Shown one piece after another: positions 47,002-55,225 of a DNA stretch of 64,000 bases. Position numbers and translations under genes: made by a program. The notes under the pieces were generated by a model. That model did not search any database. It was not told the origin of the DNA and saw only the letters and a list, made by a program, of their open reading frames with translations. Numbering within the stretch: position 1 is the stretch's first letter; every line of letters begins with the position of its first letter. This DNA comes from Chitinophagaceae bacterium DXS (GTDB lineage: Bacteria; Bacteroidota; Bacteroidia; Chitinophagales; Chitinophagaceae): contig CP128386.1 in the NCBI GenBank assembly GCA_030345135.1, forward strand, positions 6,153,327 through 6,217,326. Direction: 5' to 3'.

Positions 47002-47282
47002 TGGTTGTGGGTTTGTTTTTGGGCGCTAAATAAGGGTTCTCTTAAAACTTGAAAAGTAAGGGAAAAAATTGATGTTGTAAAACGATGAGATTTCCATAAG
47101 CGAGGCAGGTGGCCTTTCATTACTTAAGCCTCGCTGCGCCGCCGCTTCGTTGCATTCGCCGCGTGAAACCTCATCCCTCGCGCGAACAGTTTTAAGCTTT
47201 AGGCTTTGGGCTTTAAGCTTTAACCTTCCTCCATCCTTCTTATTTTTGCCGGGAAAAATGTAACTTAAGAAAAATTATAACT
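47002..47282. repeat. Spacer with array-type unit, GCTTT heptads and a promoter-like box
   Basis: Positions 47137-47170 resemble a unit of the 114-bp array (CTCGCTGCGCCGCCGC..TTCGCCGCGTGAAAC). Positions 47192-47223 are GCTTTAG/GCTTTGG heptads. TATTTTTG at 47241-47248 fits the -7 box for the reductase gene starting at 47283. Confidence 0.55.
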
Positions 47283-48014
47283 ATGCTTGAACCATGGAGA
47301 ACAGGCAAGGTCATCAGGATTGAAGATATTACTCCCATTACCAAAAGGTTCTGGATTGCAGTAGATGATCTGGAGCGTTTTGATTTTAAGCCCGGACAAT
47401 TTGTAACACTTGATCTGCCAATTGATGAAAAACGCAATAAAAGATGGAGAAGCTATTCCATTGCTTCCTGGCCCGATGGTACGAATGTGATTGAACTGGT
47501 GATTGTATTGCTGGAAGGAGGACGCGGTACCCACTATTTGTTCAATGAAGTGAGCGAAGGGAGTGAGCTGACATTACGCGGTCCGCAGGGTGTTTTTACG
47601 TTGCCGGAATCGCTTGAAAAGGACATGTTTCTGATTTGCACCGGAACAGGCATTGCGCCGTTCAGATCCATGGTTAATTATATTCACCAGCATAATGTTC
47701 CGCACAGGGATATTCACCTCATTTTTGGCTGTCGCAGAACAATGGATTGTCTTTATGGTGTTGAAATGAAAGCGCTTGAAAAAGAACTGGAGGGCTTCTC
47801 CTACATCCCGACTTTTTCCCGCGAGCATGACAATCCCGCCGACATCCGCAAAGGGTACGTACATGCGGTTTACGAAGAAATTGTTACAAAGAATCAACTG
47901 GCTCCCGCATCATTCTATCTCTGCGGCTGGAAAGACATGATCGATCAGGCGAAGGAGAAGATCCTGAGTTTTGGGTATGATAAGCATGATATTCATTTGG
48001 AGTTGTATGGGTAG
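47283..48014 (+). CDS. Ferredoxin--NADP+ reductase-type flavoprotein (FNR family)
   Basis: A 243-residue protein with the FNR fold: FAD-binding FKPGQFVTLDL and RWRSYSIAS (the RxYS motif), LRGPQGVF, then the NAD(P) domain with CTGTGIAPFRSM, LIFGCRR and SFYLCGWKDMID, ending HLELYG. There is no fused ferredoxin domain. It moves electrons between NAD(P)H and a small redox carrier; which carrier is unknown. It stands alone, convergent with glyS, with two bidirectional terminators between them. Confidence 0.92.
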   Translation: MLEPWRTGKVIRIEDITPITKRFWIAVDDLERFDFKPGQFVTLDLPIDEKRNKRWRSYSIASWPDGTNVIELVIVLLEGGRGTHYLFNEVSEGSELTLRGPQGVFTLPESLEKDMFLICTGTGIAPFRSMVNYIHQHNVPHRDIHLIFGCRRTMDCLYGVEMKALEKELEGFSYIPTFSREHDNPADIRKGYVHAVYEEIVTKNQLAPASFYLCGWKDMIDQAKEKILSFGYDKHDIHLELYG

Positions 48015-48091
48015 ACAGCTGTCAGCTATTAGCTATCAGCTGTCAGCTGGTGTTGTCGCCAGAAAATGAATTGAAGCATATTGAATAAAGT

Positions 48092-48126
48092 AAAAGAGGA
48101 AACAATAATTTGTCTCCTCTTTTTTA
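48092..48126. terminator. Bidirectional terminator 1 between FNR and glyS
   Basis: AAAAGAGGAAACA (48092-48104) pairs with TGTCTCCTCTTTT (48111-48123), followed by further T residues; an A-rich side serves the other strand. Confidence 0.75.
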
Positions 48127-48217
48127 TACGTGTTATTTCGGCAGGCGTCAGGCTGGCAATTAATAGCTATCAGTAAGCGTTATCGCAGAATATCTAACTC
48201 TTGACACAGCTAAAAAT

Positions 48218-48252
48218 AAAAAGAGGAAACAACGATCGGTTTCCTCTTTTTT
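48218..48252. terminator. Bidirectional terminator 2, duplicate of terminator 1
   Basis: AAAAAGAGGAAAC (48218-48230) pairs with GTTTCCTCTTTTT (48239-48251). The arms are the same as those of the hairpin 126 bp upstream but the loop differs. Confidence 0.75.
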
Positions 48253-48315
48253 ATAAGCCAATATTTTCATCCGGCGTCATAGCTAAGCTAATAGCTCATA
48301 GCTGAAAGCTGACAG

Positions 48316-49770
48316 CTAAAGCGTAATCAGATCCAGCACCTTCGCCTTAATCTCACTAATATGTATCCTTTCCTGCTGCATGCTGTCGCGGTGGCGGATG
48401 GTAACGGTTTGATCTTCTTTTGTCTGGTGGTCTACAGTAATGCAGAATGGCGTACCGATTGCATCCTGTCTGCGGTAGCGTTTACCAATTGCATCTTTTT
48501 CTTCGTAGAAACAACGGAAATGAGGTTTGCAGGTATTCATAATTTCCCTTGCAATTTCCGGTAGGCCATCTTTCTTGGTTAATGGCATAATGCCCAGCTT
48601 AATTGGCGCGATAGCCGGAGGCAAATGCAATACAACACGGCTGTCTGGGCTACCATCTTCTTTGGTCCAGGTTTCTTCCTCATAAGCGTGAGAAAGGATC
48701 AGCAGGAACATCCTGTCAAGACCAATAGAAGTTTCAATTACATAAGGCACATAATGCTGGTTGATCTCGGTATCAAAATACGTCAGTTTTTTACCGCTGT
48801 ATTTCTGGTGATTGCCCAGGTCAAAGTCAGTACGTGAGTGAATACCCTCCACTTCTTTAAAGCCGATCGGGAATTCATATTCAATATCAAGCGCCGCATC
48901 AGCGTAGTGCGCTAATTTAACGTGATCGTGAAAACGGTATTTGTCAGCCGGAATGCCCAGGCTTAAATGCCATTTCAAACGGGTTTCTTTCCAGTAGTCG
49001 TACCATTCCTTTTGCGTGCCAGGCTTAATGAAGAATTGCATTTCCATCTGCTCAAACTCACGCATACGGAAAATAAACTGGCGTGCAACGATCTCGTTAC
49101 GGAAAGCCTTACCAATCTGTGCAATACCAAAAGGAATTTTCATCCTCGCAGTTTTCTGCACATTCAGAAAGTTTACGAAGATGCCCTGCGCTGTTTCTGG
49201 TCGCAGGTAAATGGTATCAGCTTCATCAGAAACAGAACCTATTTGGGTCGAGAACATCAGGTTAAACTGACGGATCTCTGTCCAGTTGCTGGTTTCGCTT
49301 ACAGCACAAACAATTTTGTTGTCTTCTATCAATTTTTTCAGTCCGGCAAAATCATCATTTGCCAGCAGCTGATCCATGGTTGCCAGCAGTTCATCGGCCT
49401 GCTTTTCGCCATCAGCGCCTTTTTCTTTCAGTTTATCAGCATGAGCTTCAATCAGGTGATCAACGCGGTAGCGTTTTTTGCTATCCTTGTTGTCAATCAT
49501 CGGATCGCTGAAATTATCAACGTGACCGCTTGCTTTCCAGGTAGTTGGATGCATGAAAATGGCAGCATCAATACCCACAATGTTCTCGTGCATCTGGGTC
49601 ATGCTTTTCCACCAATAGTCGCGGATGTTCTTTTTTAATTCGCTTCCATGGGGACCGTAATCATACACGGCACTCAATCCATCGTAAATTTCACTACTTG
49701 GAAAAACAAAGCCATACTCCTTGGCATGGGATATAATTGATTGAAATCTATTGTTGTCTTGTACGCTCAT
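48316..49770 (-). CDS. glyS: Glycine--tRNA ligase, single-chain class II (alpha2 type)
   Basis: A 484-residue enzyme from the ATG at 49770; in-frame codons upstream are not conserved in the family. Class II motifs are visible: IIRPMSV-like start followed by SHAKEYGFVFPSSEIY and YDYGPHGSELKKNI, motif 2 in KAFRNEIVARQFIFRMREFEQMEMQFF, and motif 3 in YVIETSIGLDRMFL. A C-terminal anticodon-binding domain begins near KLGIMPLTKK. It charges tRNA-Gly. The last codons, Thr-Leu-stop, are made from an AGCTGTC-type heptad array. A TATCTTTG box sits directly upstream. Confidence 0.97.
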   Translation of the reverse strand: MSVQDNNRFQSIISHAKEYGFVFPSSEIYDGLSAVYDYGPHGSELKKNIRDYWWKSMTQMHENIVGIDAAIFMHPTTWKASGHVDNFSDPMIDNKDSKKRYRVDHLIEAHADKLKEKGADGEKQADELLATMDQLLANDDFAGLKKLIEDNKIVCAVSETSNWTEIRQFNLMFSTQIGSVSDEADTIYLRPETAQGIFVNFLNVQKTARMKIPFGIAQIGKAFRNEIVARQFIFRMREFEQMEMQFFIKPGTQKEWYDYWKETRLKWHLSLGIPADKYRFHDHVKLAHYADAALDIEYEFPIGFKEVEGIHSRTDFDLGNHQKYSGKKLTYFDTEINQHYVPYVIETSIGLDRMFLLILSHAYEEETWTKEDGSPDSRVVLHLPPAIAPIKLGIMPLTKKDGLPEIAREIMNTCKPHFRCFYEEKDAIGKRYRRQDAIGTPFCITVDHQTKEDQTVTIRHRDSMQQERIHISEIKAKVLDLITL

Positions 49771-49784
49771 AGGGCGCAAAGATA
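49768..49784 (-). promoter_or_regulatory. Putative near-leaderless promoter of glyS
   Basis: On the minus strand TATCTTTG (49784-49777) is followed by six bases and then ATG (49770-49768), which implies a leader of almost no length. Confidence 0.45.
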
Positions 49785-50233
49785 GGGGGTAGGCAGCATT
49801 CATGTTTCACGCAAAAAGGCGAAAGTTTCACGAAAAGTTCGCGCGGACGGTGTTGTTTCACGCGGCGGACGCAAAGAAGCAGCGGCGCAGCGACGGTTGC
49901 GACTGCCCTCAGAACTTAACGAAATTCGGCAGTCATAACAACCTCGCACAAAAAAAGCTGAAGATCTCTTGTCTTCAGCTTGTATAAAGAAAATGTATTA
50001 AATGTAATTGTTCTCGTTTCTGGCCGCCTTCTCGCTTTTTCGTTCTCAAAAAAACTTTGTGCTTCTTCGCGCTTTTGTGCCGTCGTGTTTTTAATCTCCG
50101 TGCCTCGCCTGTGCGACTCTGTCTCCGTGGTTTATCCCTTTGTGCTGCTTTGCGCCTTAGCGCCTTTGTGGCAACAAAATCGTGTCTCGCCTGTGCCGCC
50201 CTGTCTCCGTGGTTCAAAACCCGCGCGTCAGCG
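49785..50233. repeat. Intergenic repeats (array-type units and rRNA-like CTTTGTG phrases)
   Basis: There is no gene. Positions 49803-49893 contain TTTCACGCAAAAAGGCG, TTTCACGCGGCGGACGC and AAGAAGCAGCGGCGCAGCGA, relatives of the 114-bp array unit. Positions 50055-50218 carry phrases such as TTCGCGCTTTTGTGCCG, CTCCGTGGTTTATCCC and TTGCGCCTTAGCGCCTTTG, the reverse-complement counterpart of 42955-43105. An open frame of about 115 codons on the minus strand here only translates repeats. Confidence 0.7.
49951..49981 (-). terminator. Terminator for the caspase-like gene
   Basis: On the minus strand AAGCTGAAGA (49981-49972) pairs with TCTTCAGCTT (49964-49955), followed by a T run. It lies about 250 nt past the stop codon of the gene ending at 50234, so the repeat region is transcribed as its 3' leader-out. 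Confidence 0.75.
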
Positions 50234-52417
50234 CTATTCTTCCAATCTGTCTCTCTCTTCCATTTTCTTGTAAGCCATGATGAATACGGCACCCAGGTTT
50301 TTGTATGGTGGCACGTAATCATCAAACAGCGTATTGTGCGCGAATCTTTTTTCCAGGTTGCTCCACATGCCCGGCCAGTCGAGGTCCTTGCCCTGGCGCA
50401 GCGTTTCCACTATCGCGCTGATCATCGGCATATTAATAAGTCCGCTACCTGTTTGCTTACTCGAAATAATCTGGGCGGTAGGGCAAGTGTTAAGCACTGT
50501 GCTCAGGCTCTGGTATCCGCCACAGCTACCCAGCAACACAACCTTGGCAGACGGCGCCAGTTGCTGTAATGTGGAAATAAGGTAATAGCTATGCCCGCGG
50601 TGAATGACCATTGTCGGATCAAGCCCTTTATCTGTAAGGTATTGGCCAAGTGCAGCCTGCGCATCAGCATCAAGTCCTTTGGTTTCATCCAGTGGCCTGT
50701 TAGAATAGATAGAAATAGGTGTTCCTTTTGTGGAGCGCACTTCCACCCATTTCGCAGAAGGAATTATTTTCCAGTTGCCGTTGCTCATGTTGCTAAGAAA
50801 GCTATTAAATACGTTCGTGCCGTCTTTATCGCCGTAGAAGAACTGCTGAATAATAATTCTTCCTGTGCCATCCTTCATCATGGCATTCGGCATGGAGTAT
50901 ACCGGCGGAATACCCAGTGTGGCGGTCAAATCAATCTTGTTGTTCGGATCAATTGACTGGAAGATGGTATTTAATATTCCGTAAATGCGCGTAGCTTTTA
51001 CATTCTTGGTCTTTTGTGCCTGCTCCAGGTTATATTGTACCTGGCTCAGGATAAGTCTTTTGATGGCGGGATCTTTAATGCTTGAATAAGAGTTGGCCAC
51101 ATCCACCGCATCTTCCAGGTTCTGCGTTTTATCAAGACCGCGCACAAACGCCACCATTAGCATTTCTGCGTTCTGCTTATCCATTCTACCTAAAAAGTTA
51201 TCTAATGTGTTATAGTTGGCAGCCATCTTGATCCACTTTTTAAAGTGATCGAAATACACGCTCATCAACAGGCTGTCACCTTTCTGCATCTTGCCTTTCC
51301 AGATACGAGGATAAACACCATTTACATAGCTGGATGTATAAATTTCTTCTTCTCCTAAAACTGCCATGTAATAAAGTTCCTGCGGGGTAAGCTTTTCAAT
51401 GCTTTTAAAGCGGATGTTGTCTGGTTTTTCATGCAGACCATTGATCTCATTGATATACACTTCTTTGGCTTTAAAGCGCAAACGGTTCGTGAGCGTTTGC
51501 ATGGCCATCGGAGTATCTCTTTTAATTACACGCGATGCATAATCCAGTTCAGTTCTGACAAGCAGGCTATAATACTTTTCATCATTATCCATCACACTCT
51601 CAATCTCTTCAAAGGTCGTCTTTCCTTTATACAGATTGTCCAGGAAGGGGAAATACTGACGGCCGGTTTTCATCTTGGCCATCTTGTAAATAATCTTCAC
51701 TAACGGATCATTCACGCTGCCTATTTTTCCGGCAAATGAATTGGTTGCCGCGGCATAGGTGTACAGATTTTCCTGTTGTGTGCGGGCTGCTTTTATAATT
51801 AAACTGTCAGCAAAAGGCAGGTTTGGCTTTTCGCTTAAAGTCGGCAATATGCGTTCCGGGTATTTGGACAGATATTTTGCCATCAGGTCGTTTCTGCAGG
51901 CTTGTGCATCAACATTGTCTTTAAACGCGATGCTATTTATCAGCATATTACCTGTTTCATAAGCATTTTTCTGAATGAGGGGTAATATGCTTTGGTGCTG
52001 CATTTCAAGATCCATGGCTGATTTAAAATCCTTAACCAGTTGTGGCAATGCATTGCCTTTTACCTGTTTTTGCCTGTATTGCGAAATATAGGCCGTAAGC
52101 ACTTCATTCAATCCGCGAAGAAATTTGATCTTGGTATTCGCGTCAGTTGAAGCATTGCCTTCTATTTCATTCTGTAAATTATCGATGCCTACCGTGGCTG
52201 CGTAGGTTATCTGGTTGTTTAGATCATCATCAGAAGAAGGGGCAAATTTGTCGTCCTGTTTACCGTCCAGTGTGAAAAGTGTTCTTTGTGACTGGTTGAT
52301 ATTTTCATGAAACATCTTCCTCATCAAAGGTATATCCTGTCCTGTGGTACCGGTTGTCTGGGCAGAAGCAAAAAAATTAATAAAGACTACAAAACCTGAT
52401 AATAAAAGTACTCTCAT
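50234..52417 (-). CDS. Exported protein with a caspase-like (clan CD) C-terminal region
   Basis: A 727-residue protein with a clear signal peptide (MRVLLLSGFVVFINFFASAQ). Residues ~25-560 are mostly helical and match nothing I can name. The C-terminal part has two beta-strand/motif blocks in the order expected of clan CD cysteine peptidases: MVIHRGHSYYL (His606 and His609) and KVVLLGSCGGYQ (Cys632), followed by AQIISSKQTGSG. The His-to-Cys spacing of about 23-26 residues is short but like that of separases. It may be a secreted caspase- or CHAT-like protease, or an inactive relative. It is divergent from a two-component system; TATTTTTG at 52453-52446 is a possible promoter box. Confidence 0.8.
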   Translation of the reverse strand: MRVLLLSGFVVFINFFASAQTTGTTGQDIPLMRKMFHENINQSQRTLFTLDGKQDDKFAPSSDDDLNNQITYAATVGIDNLQNEIEGNASTDANTKIKFLRGLNEVLTAYISQYRQKQVKGNALPQLVKDFKSAMDLEMQHQSILPLIQKNAYETGNMLINSIAFKDNVDAQACRNDLMAKYLSKYPERILPTLSEKPNLPFADSLIIKAARTQQENLYTYAAATNSFAGKIGSVNDPLVKIIYKMAKMKTGRQYFPFLDNLYKGKTTFEEIESVMDNDEKYYSLLVRTELDYASRVIKRDTPMAMQTLTNRLRFKAKEVYINEINGLHEKPDNIRFKSIEKLTPQELYYMAVLGEEEIYTSSYVNGVYPRIWKGKMQKGDSLLMSVYFDHFKKWIKMAANYNTLDNFLGRMDKQNAEMLMVAFVRGLDKTQNLEDAVDVANSYSSIKDPAIKRLILSQVQYNLEQAQKTKNVKATRIYGILNTIFQSIDPNNKIDLTATLGIPPVYSMPNAMMKDGTGRIIIQQFFYGDKDGTNVFNSFLSNMSNGNWKIIPSAKWVEVRSTKGTPISIYSNRPLDETKGLDADAQAALGQYLTDKGLDPTMVIHRGHSYYLISTLQQLAPSAKVVLLGSCGGYQSLSTVLNTCPTAQIISSKQTGSGLINMPMISAIVETLRQGKDLDWPGMWSNLEKRFAHNTLFDDYVPPYKNLGAVFIMAYKKMEERDRLEE

Positions 52418-52569
52418 CCTGTCGGTTAAATTTTTTGTACAAATGCAAAAATACTACCAATTATTTGTTTAGGCGGGCATTAGCGCGGTGTGCCGCTTCA
52501 GGAAAAATAGTGTTATTTTAGTTAACAATAATATAATGAAGCATTGGCTAAGCATCAAGCCTGTAAAAT

Positions 52570-52577
52570 TATTTTTG
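52570..52577 (+). promoter_or_regulatory. Putative promoter of the two-component operon
   Basis: TATTTTTG fits TAnnTTTG. TTGG at 52544-52547 lies 22 bp upstream as a possible -33 element, and the start codon is 17 nt downstream. Confidence 0.4.
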
Positions 52578-52594
52578 TGTAAACATATTGTTAA

Positions 52595-53275
52595 ATGGAA
52601 AACAAAGCAAAAAAGGTATTGATAGCAGATGATGAGCGTGATATTCTGGAAATTATCAGTTACAATTTAAGCAAGGAGGGATATGAGCTTTATACTGCAA
52701 AAGATGGGAATGAGGCGATTGAAAAAGCTAAGCAGATCAATCCCGATCTGATTATCCTGGATATTATGATGCCTTATAAAACAGGCGTTGAGGTTTGTGA
52801 GATCCTGCGTGCCCAACCCGCTTTTCAAAACACATTAATAATATTTCTTACTGCGCTTAGCGATGAAGCATCTCAGATTAAAGGACTTGAGACCGGTGCC
52901 GATGACTATGTGAGCAAACCCATTAGCCCGAAGGTGCTTGTGAGTCGGGTTAACGCAATATTTCGCCGTTTAAACAAGGAGGAAAGCGGCAAGGCGATCA
53001 CCGTTGGTGATATAACAATTGATCCGATCAGGTTTGTGGTTTCTATCAACGGAAATGATGTTATTCTTGCCAAGAAGGAGTTTGAACTGCTGCATTTGCT
53101 TGCATCGCGCCCTGGCCGGGTGTTTCTGAGAAATGAGATTCTGAGCCAGGTTTGGGGAGCTGATGTGATTGTGGGTGACAGGACTATTGATGTTCATATA
53201 AGAAAGATCAGACAAAAATTAGGCATAGATTGTATCACAACCGTGAAAGGTGTAGGGTATAAATTTGAATTATAG
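52595..53275 (+). CDS. OmpR/PhoB-family response regulator
   Basis: A 226-residue protein. The receiver domain has the acidic pair D12-D13, phospho-acceptor Asp56 (IILDIMMP), Thr in IFLTALSD and Lys in YVSKPIS. A winged-helix DNA-binding domain follows (ILAKKEFELLHLLASRPGRVFLRNEILSQVWG, then RTIDVHIRKIRQKLG.. and TVKGVGYKFEL). It is followed 79 nt later by its kinase gene, with a strong hairpin in between. Confidence 0.96.
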   Translation: MENKAKKVLIADDERDILEIISYNLSKEGYELYTAKDGNEAIEKAKQINPDLIILDIMMPYKTGVEVCEILRAQPAFQNTLIIFLTALSDEASQIKGLETGADDYVSKPISPKVLVSRVNAIFRRLNKEESGKAITVGDITIDPIRFVVSINGNDVILAKKEFELLHLLASRPGRVFLRNEILSQVWGADVIVGDRTIDVHIRKIRQKLGIDCITTVKGVGYKFEL

Positions 53276-53277
53276 TC

Positions 53278-53334
53278 TTATATTCGATGGTTGCATGCCC
53301 TCGTAGAGTATTCATGCAACCATACCGAATATAA
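53278..53334 (+). promoter_or_regulatory. Intercistronic RNA hairpin between regulator and kinase genes
   Basis: TTATATTCG (53278-53286) pairs with CGAATATAA (53326-53334), and TGGTTGCATG (53288-53297) pairs with CATGCAACCA (53313-53322). An internal loop (A against TAC) separates the two stems and a 15-nt loop closes them. All 19 pairs are Watson-Crick. It starts 3 nt after the regulator stop and ends 20 nt before the kinase start, with no T run, so it is more likely an RNA-processing or translation-control element than a terminator. Confidence 0.7.
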
Positions 53335-53354
53335 AACAATGTGCCTCTTTTACT

Positions 53355-54443
53355 ATGTTTACAGCTAAGAACTTTTCACCCAACCAGTTATCTGCATTAA
53401 CGGCCCTTCTTCTTTCCGTCCCGATTGGTATAGCATTTTACGTAATTCACAATAAGATCTGGATCGCGGTAATTGCACTGCTTATTATCTTTTTAGGAAG
53501 CTACATGTTGATTCGATCTGTACTGGAAAAGTTTATATATCGCAAAATAAAGCTCATTTATAAGTTTATTTATCAGACCAAAGCCAGTAAGAAAGAAGAG
53601 ATGTACTACAAATACATTCTTCCTAAGAAAAGCATTGATGAGGTAAGGGCAGATGTGGAAAAATGGGCTGAGCAACGCAAAAATGAAATTGAAATACTCC
53701 GCAGTAATGAAGCCTACCGCAAAGAGTTTTTACAGAACCTCGCGCACGAGTTCAAGACGCCCATTTTTGCAATACAGGGTTACGTAGATACCTTGTTGAA
53801 CGGTGCACTTGAAAATCCGGATGTGAATGTTCGCTTCCTGGAAAATGCTTCGCGGAACATTGACAGAATGGTGAACCTTGTAAGCGATCTTGATGAAATA
53901 TCCAAACTGGAAAGCGGGGAACAACCTTTATACAAACAGAATTTTGTAATACAGGACCTCGTTAAAGAAGTTGTAGAATCACTTACTATTAAGCTGGCTG
54001 AGCGCAATATCAAATTCAGCATTAAGAAGGGATGCGAATTGCCCGTGACTGTTTTTGCTGACAAAGAAAAGATTCGCCAGGTATTGATCAACCTGATTGA
54101 AAATGCCGCAAAATATGGTAAGCAGAACGGCAATATTGTAGCCAGTATTTATAATACTGATGAAAAGCATGTGCTGGTTGAAATAAGCGACGACGGAATT
54201 GGTATTGCCGAAGAACATTTACCCCGCATTTTTGAACGATTCTACAGAACAGACAGGGGACGTAGCCGCGACGTTGGTGGCACCGGCCTTGGTCTTGCCA
54301 TTTGCAAACACATTATTGAAGCGCACGACCAAAGCATGCATGTACGGAGCAAGCTTGACGTAGGAACAACTATAGGCTTTACGCTTGACGGCAGACAGGG
54401 AACAAAAGTGAATGGCGAGCAGGTGGAGAGGCAGAAGGCGTAG
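53355..54443 (+). CDS. Sensor histidine kinase (PhoR-like, no PAS/HAMP domain visible)
   Basis: A 362-residue membrane kinase. Two adjacent helices lie at about residues 12-32 and 35-55 with almost no periplasmic loop, then a linker coiled coil. The HisKA box is NLAHEFKTP with His131, the N box is LINLIENAAKYG, G1 is EISDDGIGIAEEHLPRIFERFYR and G2 is GGTGLGLAICKHI. Lacking a sizeable periplasmic domain, it probably senses membrane or partner-protein state. It phosphorylates the PhoB-like regulator encoded upstream. Confidence 0.95.
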   Translation: MFTAKNFSPNQLSALTALLLSVPIGIAFYVIHNKIWIAVIALLIIFLGSYMLIRSVLEKFIYRKIKLIYKFIYQTKASKKEEMYYKYILPKKSIDEVRADVEKWAEQRKNEIEILRSNEAYRKEFLQNLAHEFKTPIFAIQGYVDTLLNGALENPDVNVRFLENASRNIDRMVNLVSDLDEISKLESGEQPLYKQNFVIQDLVKEVVESLTIKLAERNIKFSIKKGCELPVTVFADKEKIRQVLINLIENAAKYGKQNGNIVASIYNTDEKHVLVEISDDGIGIAEEHLPRIFERFYRTDRGRSRDVGGTGLGLAICKHIIEAHDQSMHVRSKLDVGTTIGFTLDGRQGTKVNGEQVERQKA

Positions 54444-54446
54444 AAA

Positions 54447-54622
54447 GTTGTACGTTATAAGTTATACGTTTTACGTTGAAGGTGAGGGATAGGTTTAAGG
54501 TGTGAGGCGTGAGGAATGAAGTTAGAATTCTGGGTCAAATTGAAAATATCCAGTGATGAGAATGAGCAAACAGGTGCGGAGGTGCCAAAGCTGATAGCTC
54601 AAAGCTGATGGCTAATAGCTGT
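54447..54622. repeat. TACGTTA, GTGTGAG and AGCTGAT heptad arrays
   Basis: Positions 54449-54478 step as TACGTTA, TAAGTTA, TACGTTT, TACGTTG. Positions 54492-54521 step as GTTTAAG, GTGTGAG, GCGTGAG. Positions 54590-54622 step as AGCTGAT, AGCTCAA, AGCTGAT, GGCTAAT, AGCTGT. The last array includes an ATG in frame with the next gene, rejected as its start. Confidence 0.8.
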
Positions 54623-55225
54623 ATGTCAACAATCCATTCCAACGCATCCACTGAAATCGACAAGTATATTGATGAAATGCCTGCCTTCGCAAAGGCTATC
54701 TGCGACAAGCTGCGAACAATAATTTTAAAGGCTGATAAGGAAATTGTTGAAGACTGGAAGTGGGGACCAAACTACCAGTTAAATGGAATGCTTTGCGGCT
54801 ACGGTGCTTTTAAAGCGCATGTAAAGTTCACCTTCTTCAACGGTTGTGCGATGAAGGATGAAAACAGACTGTTTAACCACTGCGTGGACAATGAATTCAG
54901 CCGCTCTATTAAATACACTGATGTAAGTGAAGTTGACGCGAAACTGATCACTGCTTATGTAAAAGATTCTATCGCTGTTAATAAAGAGGGATTTAAACGA
55001 CAGGTAACTCAAAAAGAAATAGAAACACCCGCCGATCTGCAAAAGGCACTTGATAAAAACAAAGCTGCAAAAAAATACTTCGAAGATCTTTCCTACGGAT
55101 ACAAAAAAGAATATGTTGAACACATTAATTCCGCCAAACGCGAAGAAACCCGAAATGAACGGATAGTTAAGGTAGTTGCATTGTGTGGAGAGGGGAGGAC
55201 GTTGAATGATAAGTATAAGAAGTGA
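54623..55225 (+). CDS. YdeI/OmdA-like protein with DUF1801 domain
   Basis: A 200-residue protein from the ATG at 54623; the in-frame ATG at 54608 lies in repeat sequence. Residues ~15-110 fit DUF1801 (VEDWKWGPNYQLNGMLCGYGAFKAHVKFTFF..DENRLFN), and residues ~130-190 fit the YdeI/OmdA C-terminal helical pair (PADLQKALDKNKAAKKYFEDLSYGYKKEYVEHINSAKREETRNERI). E. coli YdeI has been tied to stress and antimicrobial resistance, but the biochemical role is unclear. It is monocistronic. Confidence 0.88.
   Translation: MSTIHSNASTEIDKYIDEMPAFAKAICDKLRTIILKADKEIVEDWKWGPNYQLNGMLCGYGAFKAHVKFTFFNGCAMKDENRLFNHCVDNEFSRSIKYTDVSEVDAKLITAYVKDSIAVNKEGFKRQVTQKEIETPADLQKALDKNKAAKKYFEDLSYGYKKEYVEHINSAKREETRNERIVKVVALCGEGRTLNDKYKK

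Larger units (their letters stand above)
48015..48315. repeat. AGCTGTC heptad arrays around duplicated terminators
   Basis: Positions 48016-48051 read AGCTGTC, AGCTATT, AGCTATC, AGCTGTC in exact 7-bp steps. Positions 48280-48318 read TAATAGC, TCATAGC, TGAAAGC, TGACAGC and run into the glyS stop codon. There is no gene. Confidence 0.8.

Noticed and set aside
49975-50325. A ~116-codon minus-strand frame overlapping the end of the caspase-like gene
   Set aside because: Most of it translates dispersed CTTTGTG-type repeats, and it overlaps a well-supported gene in another frame.
54608-54622. Upstream ATG at 54608 as start of the YdeI-like gene
   Set aside because: It and the next four codons are made of an AGCTGAT heptad array; the ATG at 54623 is the first codon outside it.
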